Shown here: piece by piece, positions 8,064 to 16,538 of the stretch | Position numbering within the stretch: position 1 is the stretch's first letter | Layout: each line of letters begins with the position of its first letter | From: Amycolatopsis sp. MtRt-6 | GTDB lineage: Bacteria > Actinomycetota > Actinomycetes > Mycobacteriales > Pseudonocardiaceae | Direction: 5' to 3' | Assembly: GCF_017308975.1 (NCBI RefSeq) | Contig: NZ_JADWPD010000004.1 | Coordinates: 193,901-257,900 of the forward strand | Length of the DNA stretch: 64,000 nucleotides | Translations under genes and position numbers: made by a program | Notes under the pieces: generated by a model | Told to the model about the DNA's origin: nothing | Databases searched by the model: none | What the model saw: the letters and a program-made list of their open reading frames with translations, nothing else

Positions 8064-9038
8064 GTGCTGAAGAAGCGATGGGCCGCCGCCGCGGCCGCGG
8101 CGGCCGGACTGGTGCTGCTCACCGCCTGCGGGAGCGGCGGTTCGTCCGGCAGCTCGGGCGGGGCCGTCACGCTCGGCTTCGCCCAGGTGGGCGCCGAGAG
8201 CGGCTGGCGGACGGCGAACACCAAGTCCATCCAGGAATCGGCGAAGGCCGCCGGGATCGAGCTGAAGTTCTCCGACGCGCAGCAGAAGCAGGAGAACCAG
8301 ATCTCCGCGATCCGCTCGTACATCCAGCAGAAGGTCAAGGTCATCGCCTTCTCGCCGGTCGTCGAGTCCGGCTGGGACACCGTCCTCAAGGAAGCCAAGA
8401 ACGCCAACATCCCGGTCATCCTCACCGACCGCGCGATCGACTCGCCGGACAAGTCGCTCTACAAGACCTTCCTCGGCTCCGACTTCGTCGCCGAGGGCAA
8501 GAAGGCGGGGCAGTGGCTGACCAAGGAGTTCGGCAGCGCCACCGGCCAGGTCAACATCGTCGAGCTGCAGGGCACCACCGGCTCGGCCCCGGCGAACGAC
8601 CGCAAGAAGGGCTTCGCGGAGGTCATCGCGGCGGACCCGAAGTACAAGATCATCGCTTCGCAGACCGGTGAGTTCACCCGCGCCAAGGGCAAGGAGGTCA
8701 TGGAGGCCTTCCTGAAGTCCCAGCCCAAGATCGACGTCCTCTACGCCCACAACGACGACATGGCCCTCGGCGCGATCGAGGCCATCGAAGCCGCCGGCAA
8801 GGTCCCGGGCAAGGACATCAAGATCGTCTCGGTGGACGCCGTGAAGGACGGCATGCAGGCGCTGGCCGACGGCAAGATCAACCACATCGTCGAGTGCAAC
8901 CCGCTGCTCGGCCCGCAGCTGATGGACCTGGTCAAGAAGGTCGCCGCCGGCGAGCAGGTGCCCGCCCGCATCGAAACCCAGGAGACCGAGTTCGACCAGG
9001 CGTCGGCCAAGGCCGCCCTGCCGTCGCGCCAGTACTGA
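8064..9038 (+). CDS. ytfQ: Furanose-type sugar ABC transporter, substrate-binding lipoprotein (YtfQ-like)
   Basis: A 324-residue lipoprotein: hydrophobic signal and lipobox LTAC with Cys22, then a Gly/Ser linker and a ribose-type (Peripla_BP_4) binding domain. From memory it follows E. coli YtfQ closely: GFAQVGAESGWR, QQKQENQISAIRSYI, SPVVESGWD, LKEAKNANIPV, RKKGFAEVI and TRAKGKEVMEAF. YtfQ binds galactofuranose. Here the downstream arabinofuranosidase suggests the ligand could be arabinofuranose or galactofuranose, possibly as short oligosaccharides. GTG 8064 is preferred to GTG 8058 because GAGGAG sits five bases before it. First gene of an operon with the ATPase and two permeases. Confidence 0.92.
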   Translation: MLKKRWAAAAAAAAGLVLLTACGSGGSSGSSGGAVTLGFAQVGAESGWRTANTKSIQESAKAAGIELKFSDAQQKQENQISAIRSYIQQKVKVIAFSPVVESGWDTVLKEAKNANIPVILTDRAIDSPDKSLYKTFLGSDFVAEGKKAGQWLTKEFGSATGQVNIVELQGTTGSAPANDRKKGFAEVIAADPKYKIIASQTGEFTRAKGKEVMEAFLKSQPKIDVLYAHNDDMALGAIEAIEAAGKVPGKDIKIVSVDAVKDGMQALADGKINHIVECNPLLGPQLMDLVKKVAAGEQVPARIETQETEFDQASAKAALPSRQY

Positions 9039-9072
9039 TCCGCATCCCCGCGTCCACCCCGGAGCACACCAA

Positions 9073-10596
9073 ATGCCTGAACCGCAACCCATGGTGCGGA
9101 TGAGCGGTATCCGCAAGGAGTTCCCCGGCGTCCTCGCCCTGGACGGGGTCGCCTTCCGGATGTACCCCGGCGAAGTCCACGCCCTGATGGGCGAGAACGG
9201 CGCCGGCAAGTCCACCCTCATCAAGGTGCTCACCGGGGTGTACGGGGTGGACGCGGGCACGATCGAGCTCAATGGCGCCGAAGTCGCCTTCAGCGGGCCC
9301 GGCGAGGCCCAGCAGGCCGGCATCAGCACGGTCTACCAGGAAGTCAACCTCTGCCCGAACCTGTCCGTGGCCGAGAACGTCTGTCTCGGCCGCGAACCCC
9401 GCCGCTTCGGCCGCATCCAGTGGGGCCCGATGCGGAAGCGGGCCGAGGAGCTGCTGGCCCGGCTGGACGTCCACGTGGACGTCTCGGCCGAGCTGTCCAC
9501 CTGCTCGATCGCGGTGCAGCAGCTGGTCGCGATCGCCCGCGCGCTCGACGTCGACGCGCGGGTCCTCGTCCTCGACGAGCCGACGTCCAGTTTGGACGCC
9601 GGCGAGGTCGAGCAGCTGCTGAAGGTCGTCCGGTCCCTGCGCGAAAGCGGCATGGCGATCCTGTTCGTGTCCCACTTCATCGACCAGGTCTTCGCCATCG
9701 CCGACCGGATGACCGTGCTGCGCAACGGAAAACTGATCGGCGAGTACCGCACCGCGGACATCACGCCGGTCGAACTGGTCACCAAGATGATCGGCAAGGA
9801 GCTCCAGGTCCTCGAGGACCTGGAGGACTCCGGCCCGTCCCGGGCCGAGGTCGCCGGTGCACCGGTGCTGCTGGCCGCGGAGGACCTCGGCCGCAAGGGC
9901 GGCGTCGCCCCGTTCAGCCTCGACATCCACGCCGGCGAGGTCGTCGGCCTGGCCGGCCTCCTCGGCTCCGGCCGCACCGAACTCGCCCGGCTGCTCTTCG
10001 GCGCCGACCACGCCGACAGCGGCACCATCCAGGTCGACGGCGAGACCACCTCGCTGCGCACCCCGCGCGCCGGTCTGGACCACAAGGTCGCGTTCCTCTC
10101 GGAGAACCGCAAGGCCGAAGGCCTGGTCGAGGAACTGACGGTCCGCGAGAACATCGTCCTGGCGCTGCAGGCCTCCCGCGGCTGGGCGCGGCCGCTGTCG
10201 CGCCGCCGCCAGGACGAGATCGCCGAGAAGTACATCAAGGCACTCGACATCCGGCCCGCCAACCCCGAAGCGCTGGTGGGCAACCTGTCCGGCGGCAACC
10301 AGCAGAAGGTCCTGCTGGCCCGCTGGCTCATCACCGAACCGCGGCTGCTGATCCTCGACGAGCCCACCCGCGGCATCGACATCGGCGCCAAGACGGAGAT
10401 CCAGAAACTGGTCACCCAGCTCTCGGGCGAGGGGATGGCCGTCGTGTACATCTCCGCCGAACTGGAAGAGGTCCTGCGGCTGAGCCACCGCGTCGTCGTG
10501 CTGCGCGACCGGAAGGTCGTGGCGGTCCGGGACAACAGCCAGGCGCTCACCGCGGACGACGTCATGGCCACGATGGCCGAGGGGGTGCAGGCGTGA
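9073..10596 (+). CDS. ytfR: Furanose-type sugar ABC transporter, tandem ATP-binding protein (YtfR-like)
   Basis: A 507-residue protein made of two ABC ATPase halves, as in the ribose/galactofuranose importer class. Half one has Walker A GENGAGKS, a degenerate signature (LSTCSIAVQQLVAIARAL) and Walker B VLVLDEPTSSLD. Half two has the usual degenerate Walker A (GLLGSGRTELARLLFG), signature LSGGNQQKV and Walker [15 protein letters not shown]. It would power uptake at the inner face of the membrane. The gap from the binding protein is 34 bases, and its stop overlaps the next start (GTGA at 10593). Confidence 0.95.
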   Translation: MPEPQPMVRMSGIRKEFPGVLALDGVAFRMYPGEVHALMGENGAGKSTLIKVLTGVYGVDAGTIELNGAEVAFSGPGEAQQAGISTVYQEVNLCPNLSVAENVCLGREPRRFGRIQWGPMRKRAEELLARLDVHVDVSAELSTCSIAVQQLVAIARALDVDARVLVLDEPTSSLDAGEVEQLLKVVRSLRESGMAILFVSHFIDQVFAIADRMTVLRNGKLIGEYRTADITPVELVTKMIGKELQVLEDLEDSGPSRAEVAGAPVLLAAEDLGRKGGVAPFSLDIHAGEVVGLAGLLGSGRTELARLLFGADHADSGTIQVDGETTSLRTPRAGLDHKVAFLSENRKAEGLVEELTVRENIVLALQASRGWARPLSRRRQDEIAEKYIKALDIRPANPEALVGNLSGGNQQKVLLARWLITEPRLLILDEPTRGIDIGAKTEIQKLVTQLSGEGMAVVYISAELEEVLRLSHRVVVLRDRKVVAVRDNSQALTADDVMATMAEGVQA

Positions 10597-11648
10597 CTAC
10601 CGCGCTGAAAAGCATGACGAAACAGCGGCTCTTCTGGCCCGTGGTGGCTCTGCTGGTGCTGCTGCTGGGCGACCTCATCGCGAGCCCGTCGTTCTTCAAG
10701 ATCGAGCTCCGCGACGGGCACCTCTACGGGAACGTCATCGACATCCTGAAGAACGGTGCCCCGCTGATCCTCATCGCGATCGGCATGACGCTGGTGATCG
10801 CCACCCGCGGCATCGACCTCTCGGTCGGCGCGGTCGTGGCGATCAGCGGCGCGCTCGCCTGCCTGTGGATCAGCGACAACCCGGACGGCGTCGGCACCAC
10901 GCTGGTCGCGTTCGGCCTGGCGCTCGGCCTCTCGCTGCTGCTCGGCGTGTGGAACGGCTGGCTCGTCGCGGCACTGGGCATCCAGCCGATCATCGCCACG
11001 CTGATCCTCATGGTCGCCGGCCGGGGCATCGCGCAGCTGATCAGCGACGGGCAGATCATCACCGTCAACTCCCACTCGTTCGAGTGGATCGGCAGCGGGT
11101 TCCTGTTCGCCCTGCCCAGCGCCATCCTGATCGCGCTGGCGGTGTTCGTGATCGCGTCGGTGCTCGTCCGCCGCTCCGCGCTCGGCCTGCTCGTCGAGGC
11201 CGTCGGCGGCAACCCCGAGGCCAGCCGCCTGGCCGGGCTCCGCTCGGCGCGGCTGACCTGGCTCGTCTACGTCTTCTGCGCACTGTGCGCGGGCATCGCC
11301 GGGCTGATGATCAGCGCGAACGTGCACAGCGCCGACGCCAACCACGCCGGGCTCTTCATCGAGCTCGACGCGATCCTCGCGGTCGTCGTCGGCGGCACCC
11401 AGCTGACCGGCGGCCGGTTCTCCCTCGGCGGCTCGGTGATCGGCGCGCTGCTCATCCAGACGCTCACCACCACCGTCAACGCCCTCGGCATCCCGCCGGA
11501 GTCGATCATGCTCTTCAAAGCCATCGTCGTGCTGGTGGTGTGCCTGCTGCTGTCGCCCGCGTTCCGCCGCAAGTTCCGGCGGCGCGGAGCCCGCCCGGTC
11601 ACCCCGGCGCCCACACCCACTCCGGAGAAGGTGGAGGTCACCGCATGA
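10593..11648 (+). CDS. ytfT: Furanose-type sugar ABC transporter, permease 1 (YtfT-like)
   Basis: A 351-residue BPD_transp_2 permease with about nine or ten membrane helices. It contains the family's helical motif GMTLVIATRGIDLSVGAVVA and the late EAVGGNPEASRLAGL and VVVGGTQLTGGRFSLGGSVI segments. One of two non-identical permeases in this operon, as in E. coli YtfT/YjfF. The C-terminus is a short charged Pro/Thr tail. GTG 10593 overlaps the ATPase stop. Confidence 0.92.
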   Translation: MTTALKSMTKQRLFWPVVALLVLLLGDLIASPSFFKIELRDGHLYGNVIDILKNGAPLILIAIGMTLVIATRGIDLSVGAVVAISGALACLWISDNPDGVGTTLVAFGLALGLSLLLGVWNGWLVAALGIQPIIATLILMVAGRGIAQLISDGQIITVNSHSFEWIGSGFLFALPSAILIALAVFVIASVLVRRSALGLLVEAVGGNPEASRLAGLRSARLTWLVYVFCALCAGIAGLMISANVHSADANHAGLFIELDAILAVVVGGTQLTGGRFSLGGSVIGALLIQTLTTTVNALGIPPESIMLFKAIVVLVVCLLLSPAFRRKFRRRGARPVTPAPTPTPEKVEVTA

Positions 11649-12628
11649 CCACCCTCGCCCGTGTCAAAGGCTACCGGCCGCAGCAGCGGCACGTGCCGAT
11701 CCTCGCGACGATGGCGCTGCTGATCGCCGCGTACGTGTTCGGCGCGGTCCAGTACGAGGCGTTCGGCTCCGGCCAGGTCATCCTCGACCTGTTCATCAAC
11801 AACGCCTTCCTGCTCGTGGTCGCGGTCGGGATGACGTTCGTGATCCTCACCGGCGGCATCGACCTGTCCGTCGGCTCGGTGGTCGCGCTGTCCACAGTGG
11901 TCTCCGGCGACCTGCTGCAGAAGAACGGCTGGCCGGCGTGGGCGGCGATCGTGGTGGTGCTGCTGATCGGGGCGCTGCTGGGGGCCGGCATGGGCGCGCT
12001 CATCCACTTCTTCGACATCCAGCCGTTCATCGCGACGCTGATCGGGATGTTCTTCGCCCGCGGTCTCTGCTACACGATCACCACCGAGGCGTACTCGATC
12101 GACAACGCGACGATCGCGACGCTGGCCCAGGCGCAGATCCCGCTCGGGCCCGAGCTGCACATCTCGATCAGCGTGGTGGTCGCGCTGGCGGTCGTCGCCG
12201 CCGCGGCCTACGTCCTGGCCTTCACCCGGTTCGGGCGCACGGTCTACTCGATCGGCGGCAACGCGCAGTCCGCGATGCTGATGGGCCTCAAGACCGGCCG
12301 CACGAAGATCGCGGTGTACACGATCAGCGGGGTCTGCTCGGCGCTGGGCGGGCTGCTGCTGGTGCTCTACAAGTCCTCGGGTGACCCGCTCAACGGCGTC
12401 GGCCTGGAGCTGACGGCGATCGCCGCGGTCGTCATCGGCGGCACCATCCTCACCGGCGGTTCCGGGTACGTCCTCGGCACCGTGCTCGGGATCATGGTGC
12501 TGGGCATCATCCAGACGCTGATCACCTTCGACGGCACGCTCAACTCCTGGTGGACCTCGATCATCACCGGGGCCCTGCTGTTCGTGTTCATCGTCCTGCA
12601 ACGCCTCGTCACCCGACGGACCCGCTGA
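11645..12628 (+). CDS. yjfF: Furanose-type sugar ABC transporter, permease 2 (YjfF-like)
   Basis: A 327-residue permease of the same BPD_transp_2 family. It has GMTFVILTGGIDLSVGSVVA, the cytoplasmic YSIGGNAQSAMLMGL loop and VVIGGTILTGGSGYVLGTVLG. It would pair with the product of 10593 as a heterodimeric channel. ATG 11645 overlaps the preceding stop by four bases. The secreted arabinofuranosidase gene follows after only 23 bases and is probably co-transcribed. Confidence 0.92.
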   Translation: MTTLARVKGYRPQQRHVPILATMALLIAAYVFGAVQYEAFGSGQVILDLFINNAFLLVVAVGMTFVILTGGIDLSVGSVVALSTVVSGDLLQKNGWPAWAAIVVVLLIGALLGAGMGALIHFFDIQPFIATLIGMFFARGLCYTITTEAYSIDNATIATLAQAQIPLGPELHISISVVVALAVVAAAAYVLAFTRFGRTVYSIGGNAQSAMLMGLKTGRTKIAVYTISGVCSALGGLLLVLYKSSGDPLNGVGLELTAIAAVVIGGTILTGGSGYVLGTVLGIMVLGIIQTLITFDGTLNSWWTSIITGALLFVFIVLQRLVTRRTR

Positions 12629-12631
12629 GTG

Positions 12632-12641
12632 TGAGCGCTCA
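12632..12641. promoter_or_regulatory. TGAGCGCTCA palindrome before the arabinofuranosidase gene
   Basis: A perfect 10-bp palindrome between the permease stop and the AAAGGAGAG ribosome site at 12641-12649. It may be an operator half-relative of the LacI sites or a small mRNA structure at the start; the sequence does not decide. Confidence 0.3.
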
Positions 12642-12651
12642 AAGGAGAGCC

Positions 12652-15600
12652 ATGCCCCCCAGATTCCGGCGTCCCCTGGCCGTGCTCGCGGCCCTCACGC
12701 TGTTCTCCGCGCTGCCGGTGACGGCGGCCGCGGCGGACCCGGAGCCGGGCCTGGCCGGGCACTGGACGTTCGACGACGGCAGCGGGACGACCGCCGCCGA
12801 CACCGCGGGCAGCCACCCCGCGACGCTGACCGAGGGGGCCGGCTGGGGCCCTGGCATTCGCGGCGGGGCACTGACGACCGACGGGTCCAGGGGCTTCGCC
12901 GACGCGGGTGCGCCGGTGCTCGACACGACCAAGAGCTTCTCGGTGAGCAGCTGGGTGAAGCTGGACAAGACGTCCGGCTACCAGACGTTCGTCAGCGTCG
13001 ACGGCACCCAGGTGAGCAACTTCTTCCTGCAGTTCCGGGACGACTCGCGCCGGTTCGCCTTCACCCGGCTTTCGGGCGACGCGCCGACCGACGGTGTAGT
13101 GGCCGGTGCGAACTTCGACCCGGTCGCCGGCCAGTGGTACCAGCTGACCGGCGTGTACGACGCGGCCGCGTCGACGCTGTCGCTGTACGTCGACGGCACC
13201 CGCCAGACCACCGTCGCCGCGCCGACGGCGTGGGCGGGCACCGGGCACCTGGTGATCGGCCGCGGCAAGTACGGCGGCAACCCGGTGGACTTCGTCGACG
13301 GCACGATCGACGACGTCCGCGCCTACGGTGGCGCCCTGACCGCCGCCGACGCCGCCCGCCTGGCCATCGCCGGGCACTGGGGCCTCGACGAGGGCACCGG
13401 CACCACGACCGCCGACGACTCCCTCGACGCGCGCACGGCCACCCTCACCGGCGGCGCGGCCTGGGGTGACGGCGTCGTCGGCCCGCACGGCATCACGCTG
13501 AACGGCACCGACGCCGCGGTCGACGTCCCGGCGCCGGTCGTGGACACCGCGCAGAGCTTCTCGGTCTCGGCGTGGGTCAAGCCCACCGCCGCCACCGGCT
13601 TCCGGACCGCGGTGAGTGTCGACGGCTCGGCGATCAGCGGCTTCTACCTGCAGCGTGCCGCCGACGGCCGCTTCGCCTTCACTCGCCGCGCGGGCGACGG
13701 CGTCACCCCGTCATACACAGCGGGGTCGACGTCGCCCGCGCAGGCCGGCCAGTGGCAGCACCTGGCCGGTGTCTACAACCGGGCCGCCGGGACGCTTTCC
13801 CTGTACGTCAACGGAACCCTGCAGCAGACCGTCCCGTTCACCACGCCGTGGACCGCTTCCGGGCACCTGGTGATCGGCCGCGGCAAGTGGGCGGGGGCCG
13901 CGGCCGACTGGTTCGCCGGCGGCGTCGACGACGTCCGCGCGTACCCGACGCCGCTGACCGGGTCCGCGGTCGCCGCGCTGGCCGCCAGTGGTTCGTGGCA
14001 CTTCGACGAAGGCGCCGGCACGGTGGCGCGTGACTCCTCGGCGAACGCCGCGGACGGCACCCTCAAGGGCGCGACCTGGACCGCCGGGGCGGCGGGCAAG
14101 GCCGTCCAGCTCGACGGCAAGTCCACTGTGGACATGGGCACCTCGCCGGCGTTCGACACCGGGACCGGCTCGCTGTCCCTGGCCGCCTGGTTCCGCACCA
14201 CCGCGTCCGGCACCCTGGTCGACCACGGCGACGGTTACGCGCTCGGCGTCACCGGCGGCAAGCTCACCGCCCGTGTCGGCACGGTCCAGGTGACCACGAA
14301 CGGCGGCGGCCTCGCCGACGGCAACTGGCACCACGCCGCCCTGGTCCTCGACCGCGCGGCGCAGCGGCTCACCGTCTACGCCGACGGCGACGCGTCCGCG
14401 GTCACCAGCACCTGCGGCACCGCGACCGGCACCACCCTGGACGTCTCCGCCTGCCCGGCCTCGGGCACCGCGGCGGCGCCGTTCACCGTCGGCTCCGGGT
14501 TCACCGGCGCCGTCGACGAGGTCGAGCTGCGCCGCTTCCCGCTGACCGCGGCCCAGATCGGCACCCTGGCCGGGGCCAACCAGCTCGCGGTGGACGCCAA
14601 CGTCGTCCGCGCCAACACCCGGCCGACGACCTACGGCTCGATCCTCGAGGACATCAGCCACTCGGTCGAGGGCGGGCTCTACGCCGAGCTGGTCCGCAAC
14701 CGCACCTTCAAGGAGGGCTACCAGCCCGGCAGCGGCGCGGGCAACACGCCGGTACCGTACTGGTCGCTGCTCACCTCGGCGGGCGCGACCGGGACCTACT
14801 CGGTCGACACCGCGAACCCGCTGAACACCGCGCTCGACCGCTCGCTCAAGCTGCACGCGGACACCGTCCCGGCGGCCGGCCGGGTTGCCGCCGCGAACGT
14901 CGGCTTCTACGGTATCGCCGCGAAGCCGTCCACCAAGTACACCGGCAGCTTCTTCGCCAAGGGCAGCTGGAAGGGCGCGGTGCGAGTCAGCCTGGAGAAG
15001 CCGGACGGGACGGTGCTGGCGAGCAAGGACGTCCAGCCGGTCGGGGCGGACTGGGCGCAGCAGACGTTCAGCTTCACCACGCCGTCGACGATCACGAACT
15101 CCACCGACAACCGGATCGTGGTGTCCCTGGTCAACAAGGGCCGGACGGCGCTGAGCGGGGACGCCTGGTTCCAGCAGGTGTCGCTGTTCCCGCCGACCTT
15201 CAAGAACCGGCCCAACGGCGTCCGCGCCGACCTCGGGCAGAAGCTCGCCGCGATGAAGCTCGGCCTGTTCCGCGTCCCGGGTGGCAACTACCTCGAAGGC
15301 AACACCCTCGACACCCGCTTCGAGTGGAAGAAGACCATCGGCAAGCTCGAAGAGCGGCCCGGCCACCAGAACACCGCGTGGGGCTACTGGTCCACCGACG
15401 GCTTCGGCATCCTCGACTACCTCAAGCTCGCCGAGGACATCGGTGCCCAGCCGCTGCTCGGGCTGTTCGCCGGCTACACCCTCAACGGCCAGCACGTCAG
15501 CCAGGCCGACTACCCGCAGTACATCGAGGAAGCCCTCGACGAGATCGAGTACGCCATCGGCGACACCTCGACGACGTGGGGTGCGAAGCGGGCCGCCGAC

Positions 15601-16467
15601 GGGCACCCGGCGCCGTTCGACCTGCGCTACGTCGAGGTCGGCAACGAGGACTGGTTCGACACCTCGGGCAGCTACGCCTGGCGCTTCACCGACATGTTCA
15701 ACGCCATCAAGGCGAAGTACCCGCAGCTGACGGTCATCGCGACGACCGGCGGCCTGCAGGGCGGTGCCGCGTCGAGCACGCCGACCGGGGTGCGCCCGGA
15801 CGCCGCGGACGACCACTACTACCAGTCGCCGCAGTGGTTCACCGACAACTCGACCCGCTACGACACCGCGGACCGCTCCGGCCCGGAGATCCTCGTCGGC
15901 GAGTACGGCGCCCAGGACGGCCGGCCCACCGGCACCCTGGCCGCCGCCATCGGCGAGGCCGCCTTCCTCACCGGGCTGGAACGCAACAGCGACATCGTCA
16001 TCGGCTCGATGTACGCGCCGGTGCTGGTGCACGAGAACCAGTCCAACTGGCCGGTCAACCTGATCGGCCTCGACGCCGGCAGCAGCTACGGCTCGCCGTC
16101 GTACTGGGTGCAGCAGATGTTCTCCAGCACCCTCGGCAAGCAGATCGTGACCAGCCGCCTGAACCAGGGCAGCCCCCTGCGCCAGGTGGTCAACGTGACC
16201 ACGAAGAGCGGAAGGAAGACCTTCACGGTCAAACTCGTCAATCCCACTCCTCAGGTGCAGACCACCCGGCTGTCGCTCACCGGCGTCACCGCCGTCGACG
16301 GCACCGGCACGCTCACCACGCTCACCGGCGACCCGGCGGGGCGCAACAGCCTCGCCACGCCGACCGCCATCGTGCCGCAGACCAGGGAGATCACCGGCCT
16401 CGCCGCGACGTCGAAGCTGACGTTGCCGGCGAACTCGGTGACGACGCTGGTCGTCACCGGCCGCTAA
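12652..16467 (+). CDS. Secreted GH51 alpha-L-arabinofuranosidase with three LamG-like domains
   Basis: A 1271-residue extracellular enzyme predicted to release L-arabinofuranose from arabinan or arabinoxylan. Layout: signal peptide (residues about 1-28); three tandem LamG/concanavalin-like domains (about 30-235, 238-440, 443-640), each opening with a motif like GHWTFDDGSGTTAADT; then the GH51 part from VDANVVRANTRPTTYGSILE (about 644). The acid/base Glu is residue 999 (EVGNEDWF) and the nucleophile Glu is residue 1084 (LVGEYGAQ), followed by a C-terminal beta-sandwich. Many GH51 enzymes are intracellular; secretion plus triple LamG modules points to insoluble or polymeric substrate. Translation start ATG 12652 follows AAAGGAGAG. 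A hairpin at 16474 separates it from araB. Confidence 0.93.
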   Translation: MPPRFRRPLAVLAALTLFSALPVTAAAADPEPGLAGHWTFDDGSGTTAADTAGSHPATLTEGAGWGPGIRGGALTTDGSRGFADAGAPVLDTTKSFSVSSWVKLDKTSGYQTFVSVDGTQVSNFFLQFRDDSRRFAFTRLSGDAPTDGVVAGANFDPVAGQWYQLTGVYDAAASTLSLYVDGTRQTTVAAPTAWAGTGHLVIGRGKYGGNPVDFVDGTIDDVRAYGGALTAADAARLAIAGHWGLDEGTGTTTADDSLDARTATLTGGAAWGDGVVGPHGITLNGTDAAVDVPAPVVDTAQSFSVSAWVKPTAATGFRTAVSVDGSAISGFYLQRAADGRFAFTRRAGDGVTPSYTAGSTSPAQAGQWQHLAGVYNRAAGTLSLYVNGTLQQTVPFTTPWTASGHLVIGRGKWAGAAADWFAGGVDDVRAYPTPLTGSAVAALAASGSWHFDEGAGTVARDSSANAADGTLKGATWTAGAAGKAVQLDGKSTVDMGTSPAFDTGTGSLSLAAWFRTTASGTLVDHGDGYALGVTGGKLTARVGTVQVTTNGGGLADGNWHHAALVLDRAAQRLTVYADGDASAVTSTCGTATGTTLDVSACPASGTAAAPFTVGSGFTGAVDEVELRRFPLTAAQIGTLAGANQLAVDANVVRANTRPTTYGSILEDISHSVEGGLYAELVRNRTFKEGYQPGSGAGNTPVPYWSLLTSAGATGTYSVDTANPLNTALDRSLKLHADTVPAAGRVAAANVGFYGIAAKPSTKYTGSFFAKGSWKGAVRVSLEKPDGTVLASKDVQPVGADWAQQTFSFTTPSTITNSTDNRIVVSLVNKGRTALSGDAWFQQVSLFPPTFKNRPNGVRADLGQKLAAMKLGLFRVPGGNYLEGNTLDTRFEWKKTIGKLEERPGHQNTAWGYWSTDGFGILDYLKLAEDIGAQPLLGLFAGYTLNGQHVSQADYPQYIEEALDEIEYAIGDTSTTWGAKRAADGHPAPFDLRYVEVGNEDWFDTSGSYAWRFTDMFNAIKAKYPQLTVIATTGGLQGGAASSTPTGVRPDAADDHYYQSPQWFTDNSTRYDTADRSGPEILVGEYGAQDGRPTGTLAAAIGEAAFLTGLERNSDIVIGSMYAPVLVHENQSNWPVNLIGLDAGSSYGSPSYWVQQMFSSTLGKQIVTSRLNQGSPLRQVVNVTTKSGRKTFTVKLVNPTPQVQTTRLSLTGVTAVDGTGTLTTLTGDPAGRNSLATPTAIVPQTREITGLAATSKLTLPANSVTTLVVTGR

Positions 16468-16473
16468 GACCCC

Positions 16474-16511
16474 GGGGCGCGGCGCGTTCACCGCCGCCCG
16501 CGCCGCGTCCC
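16474..16511. terminator. 13-bp hairpin between arabinofuranosidase and araB
   Basis: GGGGCGCGGCGCG (16474-16486) pairs with CGCGCCGCGTCCC (16499-16511) with one G-U pair and a 12-base loop. There is no U tract. It ends 12 bases before the araB ribosome site and could partly terminate or protect the upstream message, lowering araBDA expression relative to the transporter, or be purely structural. Confidence 0.45.
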
Positions 16512-16538
16512 GGTCACCACACCAGGAGGGAAGACACC

